NCBI GenBank assembly: GCA_035308025.1
Contig: DATGHL010000039.1
Location: forward strand, 1-44,136
DNA from: Candidatus Binataceae bacterium
GTDB lineage: Bacteria > Desulfobacterota > Binatia > Binatales > Binataceae
DNA length: 44,136 nucleotides
Reading direction: 5' to 3'
In this document: in pieces, positions 40,714-44,136 of the stretch
Numbering within the stretch: position 1 is the stretch's first letter
How the letters are laid out: each line of letters starts with the position of its first letter
Notes under the pieces: model-generated
Told to the model about the DNA's origin: nothing
Database searches by the model: none
The model's input: only the letters and a program-made list of their open reading frames with translations
Program-made: the position numbers and the translations under genes

Positions 40714-43700
40714 CGCGCGCCGGGCGCGGACCGGGCATCCCGTCGTAGACCAGGGCGCGGCCGTCGGAGTGAAAACCCATCGTAGCGAAGAGGTTGACGT
40801 GCGCCGATTCGAGCGCGGGAACATCCGCGATCGTGTCGATGCGCAGCTTCGGCCGAACTCCCATCAGGGCGGATAGCGCCGTCCTGAGACGATCGGCGCC
40901 GAGTGGATTCGGGACTATCAGCGCGTGACTGCTGAGGCCCAGAATGACGCTGCCGCCGGCGACGACGAGGAGATTTGTGGACTCGCGCGTGACACCGCAT
41001 CCGGGCAGCAGCACGCCAAACGGATTGGCCGGATCGAGCGCGTTCATGACGGCGCAGGTATTATCGTCAACCTGGCCAGCGCGGATCGCGTGAAGCGTCG
41101 CGAGCGCTTCCGGCGTCGCATACTGCTCGCCCGAGAGCGCGCGCACGAACCATCCGCGCCGGATCAGTCCGGCATATTCCATCCGGCGCAGTGCGAAGGC
41201 GAGTTCGCGCCAGGTGAGGTCAAACTGCTCGAGCGCAAGCATCTCGCGCGCGAGGATGCCGTGGCGAGTCAGCAATACAGCGGCGAGATCGCGGACGCGA
41301 TCGGCGGCAGTGGCTTCGTGCTTGAGTTCGCCGGCAGGGTGCGCCGAGGCGGCCAGCGACCAGCGTCCGCTGAGGCTCGACTTGAGGCGGGCGCGGACCG
41401 CGGCGTCGTGACGGGTCGGTACGTGAGCCGCGCCGTTGCGCGCGAGCGTGCGCGCGGCTTCAGGCTCAGCGGCGATCAGGCGCAGCGGCGCAAAGCTGTC
41501 GTTCGAGACCGCGCCTGCGGCGGCGAGCCGCCACAAGCCGGCGAGGACGTCGCGCTCGGGCAGATTGGCGTGATCGGCGATCTGATCGAGGTACTGCGCG
41601 CCGTGATCGCGCATCGTGGCGAGCAGTTGCGCGTCAGCATCGCTCAGAGGCGGGAGTTCGCGAGGCGCAAGCTGGGCTGCTCGACGCGCGACAAAAGCGA
41701 CGCGCGTGGGAAACTGCTCGGCCGGGCTGGCGTCGTCTTCCATCGGCGCCGCGAGCCAGGCGAACTCGCCGCTCAGGCACAGGAGGTCGAGATGCTCGGG
41801 GCGGTAGTCGCGGATGCGCGCGGGCAGAATCGCTGACTCCCAATACTCGGGCGGATATGCGAGTCCGGCCAATTGCTCGATGACGGCGCGAACGCTGTCG
41901 GGACCAGGATCGAGCCGTGCCGCGCCGCAATGATTCCAGGTCAGGCGGAAGGCGGCGAATTCGTGATCGGCGCAGGGCTCGACCTCGGCGCGCAGCTTAT
42001 TCAGGGTCTGCCGATGGATGCGTTCGAGCACGTAGCGGTCGCACCATTCCTCAGTCGCATCCTGTTCGCCAACACCGTTAGCTTCGGGACGCGGGGTGAA
42101 GTGACCGCGGAAAACCGCGCCCTTTGCTTCGAGCGCCGCCAGTGCTTGAGCGATCGCAGCAGGCGGCAGCCACAGGAGGCGGGCAAGCTCGTTCGGAGTA
42201 GCCGGAGGCGAGATCGCGAGGGCGCGGCGGACCACCTCCTCGCGGGCGCTGTCAATCTCGAAGGCTTCGGACGGCGACGGCGGCGCAGCGAGCGCGGTCG
42301 CGTTTGGGTAGGCGGCGGCGAACAGCCCGACATCCTCTCGTGTGAGCAAAACCTCGGGCGCGTCCGGCGCGAGGATCGCGCGGATGACGCGGGCCTGTTG
42401 CTCGAGACCGGCGAGGATAATCGAGCCGTCAGCCGCAACGCGATCGCTCACGCCGGCGAGCGGGAGAAAGCCATGCGCGCGAATCAATTCAGCCAGCTCG
42501 TCCGGATTGCGCGCCCGTGCATTTGGCGCGCGGCCATCGATCTCGGCGGCGACGCGCTCGATTGCGTCGGCGGCGAGCAGCTCGGCGAGGTCCTCGGTGC
42601 GGAAGACGTCTTCCGCCATCGCGCGATTCATCGTGACGGTGCGCGAGCGGCGGTTGGCGCGCTCGCCATCGTCAAGAAAGGAATAATCCCAGGCCAGCAG
42701 GATGCGATGGGCGAAGACGGAAGGCGCGGTACTGTCGACGAAGACCGTGCGAATCGAGCCGTCCTCGACGCCGCGCAGCAATTGTTCGAGGCACTCAATG
42801 TCGGCAGTCTCGGTGAGGCACTCGCGCATCGCTTCGTTGACGACGAAATGGTCGGGCAGCTCGACCTTGATCGGACGATTCTCGAAGCAGGCGTTGCGGC
42901 CGGGGAAGAGCGCCGTAATCAGTTCCTGCGTGCGCAGGCGTTGAATCCAGGCCGGAATTTTGCGGCCTTGCGATGAACGCAGGATCGAGAGGGCGCGCGT
43001 CGCGACGTGGCGGAAGCGGACTTCGAACATCGGCGCATCGAGCAAGGCCTGGGTCAGCGTCGTCCGCGCTGACCGCGAGGTGATCATGCTCAGGATCTGC
43101 TCCAGCGGAAAGCTGTGGCGCGAGTTGAGCGCGAGGAGCACGGCGTCGTCGATCGCGGAGGCCTGAATCTCGAAGTCGAAGGTCTGACAGAGGCGTTTGC
43201 GAAGCGCGAGGCCGAGCGCGCGATTGAGCCGGATGCCGAAGGGCGCGTGAATGACAATCTGCGTGCCGCCGAGGCCGTCGAAGAAGCGCTCCACCACCAG
43301 GGTGTGCTCGCCCGGGAGTGCGCCGAGCGCCGCCATTCCGCGGCGAATGTAGGCGACCGCTTGGGCGGCCGCGGCGGGTTCGAGTTTGCACTCGCGCTCG
43401 AGCCACTGGGCCGCGGCGCACTCGGCGGGTGAGGGCGCAGCGTTGCGCTCAGCGGACAGCGGTTTTGTCGCGGCGTGATCGGCGTTGGGCGTCATCAGGC
43501 GTGTCGCGATTTCGAGTCGTAAGCCGGAGACCTCAGCCGAAAGCGCGGCCGAGCGGCCGCCGGCCTCGGTTTGCCAGAAGGGCAGGCTCGGCGCCATCCC
43601 GGGCGCCGGTTCAACCATCAGGCGATTCTTCGAAATGCCGAGGATCTGCCAGGGCATCGAACCGAGCGAGAAGACATCCCCGCGCATCGATTCCTGCGCA

Positions 43701-44136
43701 AAGTCTTCTTCGACATCGCCGATCTTGCGTCCGGCCGAGGCGATGACCACGTCGTAGTTGCCATTTTCCGGAATAGTGCCGCCGGAGGTGATAGCAGCGA
43801 GGCGCGCGCCGCGGCGGGGTCGGACAAGACCCGCGGCACGATCGTAAAAGATCTTGGGATTGGCGCCCTGGATACGATCGGGCAACTGCGCGGCGAATTG
43901 CGTTAACAGCGCGCTCAAAGCGTCGTGATCGAGGCTGGCGAAATTCGGCACCGCGCGCAAAACGCGGAGCAGGGCGTCGTCGGAAATCTCGTCCTCTTCT
44001 GCGGCGATCGCGACGATCTGTTGTGCGGCCACATCGAGGCAGCCGACGGGAATCTGCACCTCGTCGAGACGACCGGCGCGAATCGCGCGCACCGCCGCGG
44101 CGCATTCCAGGAGATCATCGGTGGTAAGCGCGAAGA
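40664..44136 (-). CDS. lhr: Lhr-type DEAD/DEAH-box helicase, C-terminal part (5' truncated by window edge)
   Basis: The frame is open from the right edge, so only about 1,157 C-terminal residues are visible; the two RecA-like motor domains lie beyond the window. The visible part begins near FALTTDDLLECAAAVRAIRA and VQIPVGCLDVAAQQIVAIAA, the linker that follows the RecA2 domain in Lhr proteins. It continues with the winged-helix and beta-barrel core (NGNYDVVIASAGRKIGDVEE, VFSLGSMPWQILGISKNRLM) and FDGLGGTQIVIHAPFGIRLN. An extended C-terminal region with winged-helix-like repeats includes ARNPDELAELIRAHGFLPLA and LTWRELAFALRRMEYAGLIR. Lhr is a 3'-5' DNA or RNA-DNA helicase induced by DNA damage in several bacteria. 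The last 50 bases overlap the convergent lactonase-like gene. Confidence 0.9.
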   Translation of the reverse strand, partial: FALTTDDLLECAAAVRAIRAGRLDEVQIPVGCLDVAAQQIVAIAAEEDEISDDALLRVLRAVPNFASLDHDALSALLTQFAAQLPDRIQGANPKIFYDRAAGLVRPRRGARLAAITSGGTIPENGNYDVVIASAGRKIGDVEEDFAQESMRGDVFSLGSMPWQILGISKNRLMVEPAPGMAPSLPFWQTEAGGRSAALSAEVSGLRLEIATRLMTPNADHAATKPLSAERNAAPSPAECAAAQWLERECKLEPAAAAQAVAYIRRGMAALGALPGEHTLVVERFFDGLGGTQIVIHAPFGIRLNRALGLALRKRLCQTFDFEIQASAIDDAVLLALNSRHSFPLEQILSMITSRSARTTLTQALLDAPMFEVRFRHVATRALSILRSSQGRKIPAWIQRLRTQELITALFPGRNACFENRPIKVELPDHFVVNEAMRECLTETADIECLEQLLRGVEDGSIRTVFVDSTAPSVFAHRILLAWDYSFLDDGERANRRSRTVTMNRAMAEDVFRTEDLAELLAADAIERVAAEIDGRAPNARARNPDELAELIRAHGFLPLAGVSDRVAADGSIILAGLEQQARVIRAILAPDAPEVLLTREDVGLFAAAYPNATALAAPPSPSEAFEIDSAREEVVRRALAISPPATPNELARLLWLPPAAIAQALAALEAKGAVFRGHFTPRPEANGVGEQDATEEWCDRYVLERIHRQTLNKLRAEVEPCADHEFAAFRLTWNHCGAARLDPGPDSVRAVIEQLAGLAYPPEYWESAILPARIRDYRPEHLDLLCLSGEFAWLAAPMEDDASPAEQFPTRVAFVARRAAQLAPRELPPLSDADAQLLATMRDHGAQYLDQIADHANLPERDVLAGLWRLAAAGAVSNDSFAPLRLIAAEPEAARTLARNGAAHVPTRHDAAVRARLKSSLSGRWSLAASAHPAGELKHEATAADRVRDLAAVLLTRHGILAREMLALEQFDLTWRELAFALRRMEYAGLIRRGWFVRALSGEQYATPEALATLHAIRAGQVDDNTCAVMNALDPANPFGVLLPGCGVTRESTNLLVVAGGSVILGLSSHALIVPNPLGADRLRTALSALMGVRPKLRIDTIADVPALESAHVNLFATMGFHSDGRALVYDGMPGPRPARATPSAADTQPSLQARD

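Noticed and set aside
1..44136. CRISPR arrays, tRNA or rRNA genes, phage attachment sites and integrase genes
   Set aside because: No regularly spaced direct repeats, no complete cloverleaf and no integrase or rRNA-like sequence were found in the window.

Overview
The window is GC-rich, densely coded, Gram-negative-type chromosomal DNA. It carries Wza-, Wzz-, Wzx- and Wzy-like envelope genes, lipoproteins, an exosortase, UppP and an Lhr helicase. Gene content (soil-type CoA metabolism genes, a stand-alone AsnC/RAM protein, a CDGSH protein, exosortase E) would fit a deltaproteobacterial or Binatota-like lineage. That placement is inference; no rRNA or other phylogenetic marker is present.

Left part (about 1-19,530): an extracellular polysaccharide locus with an exosortase. 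It opens with the tail of a glycoside-hydrolase-like protein, a GT2 glycosyltransferase, about 950 bp of decayed insertion sequences (an IS110-family and an IS1182/IS5-family transposase remnant), a second GT2 and a hexapeptide acyltransferase. A minus-strand operon follows: an exosortase E type protein fused to a CPBP protease (VPEID-CTERM system), then an Alg14/PssD-like and an Alg13/PssE-like glycosyltransferase pair joined by a TTGA overlap. Divergent from it runs an eight-gene plus-strand operon (about 7,106-19,433). In order it encodes a condensation-carrier-thioesterase protein without an adenylation domain, a Wza-like lipoprotein, a Wzz-like co-polymerase with a degenerate kinase domain, a GT2, a Wzy/ligase-like protein, a GT4, a Wzx-like flippase and a second GT4. 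It ends at a good intrinsic terminator.

Middle part (about 19,600-34,900): mostly housekeeping and accessory genes. These are a small CxxC protein, 3-hydroxyacyl-CoA dehydrogenase, a stand-alone RAM domain, GreA, a SIMPL protein, VanZ-like, Zwf, a thiolase (with a strong terminator), an SMR-type transporter, a GNAT, a Sir2 deacylase, an ArnT/PMT-like glycosyltransferase, a DMT transporter, a CDGSH protein, UppP, a small hypothetical, a LysM-like lipoprotein and an FAD/NAD(P) oxidoreductase.

Right part (about 34,930-44,136): an 83-residue protein with a signal peptide and a PELD-transmembrane-arginine tail, a plausible substrate of the exosortase about 28 kb away. Beside it is a decayed tandem paralogue whose stop codon falls exactly on the Glu of the sorting motif. 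Then come glyA, a ThiO-like glycine oxidase fused to a receiver-like domain, ssb, a DUF309 protein, a metallo-beta-lactamase-fold lactonase-like enzyme and the C-terminal part of an Lhr-type helicase running off the right edge.

The most interesting system is the exosortase E / tiny His-containing substrate / polysaccharide assembly ensemble. It combines a carrier-thioesterase protein with no visible loading domain and a Wzz protein that has lost the Walker A lysine.
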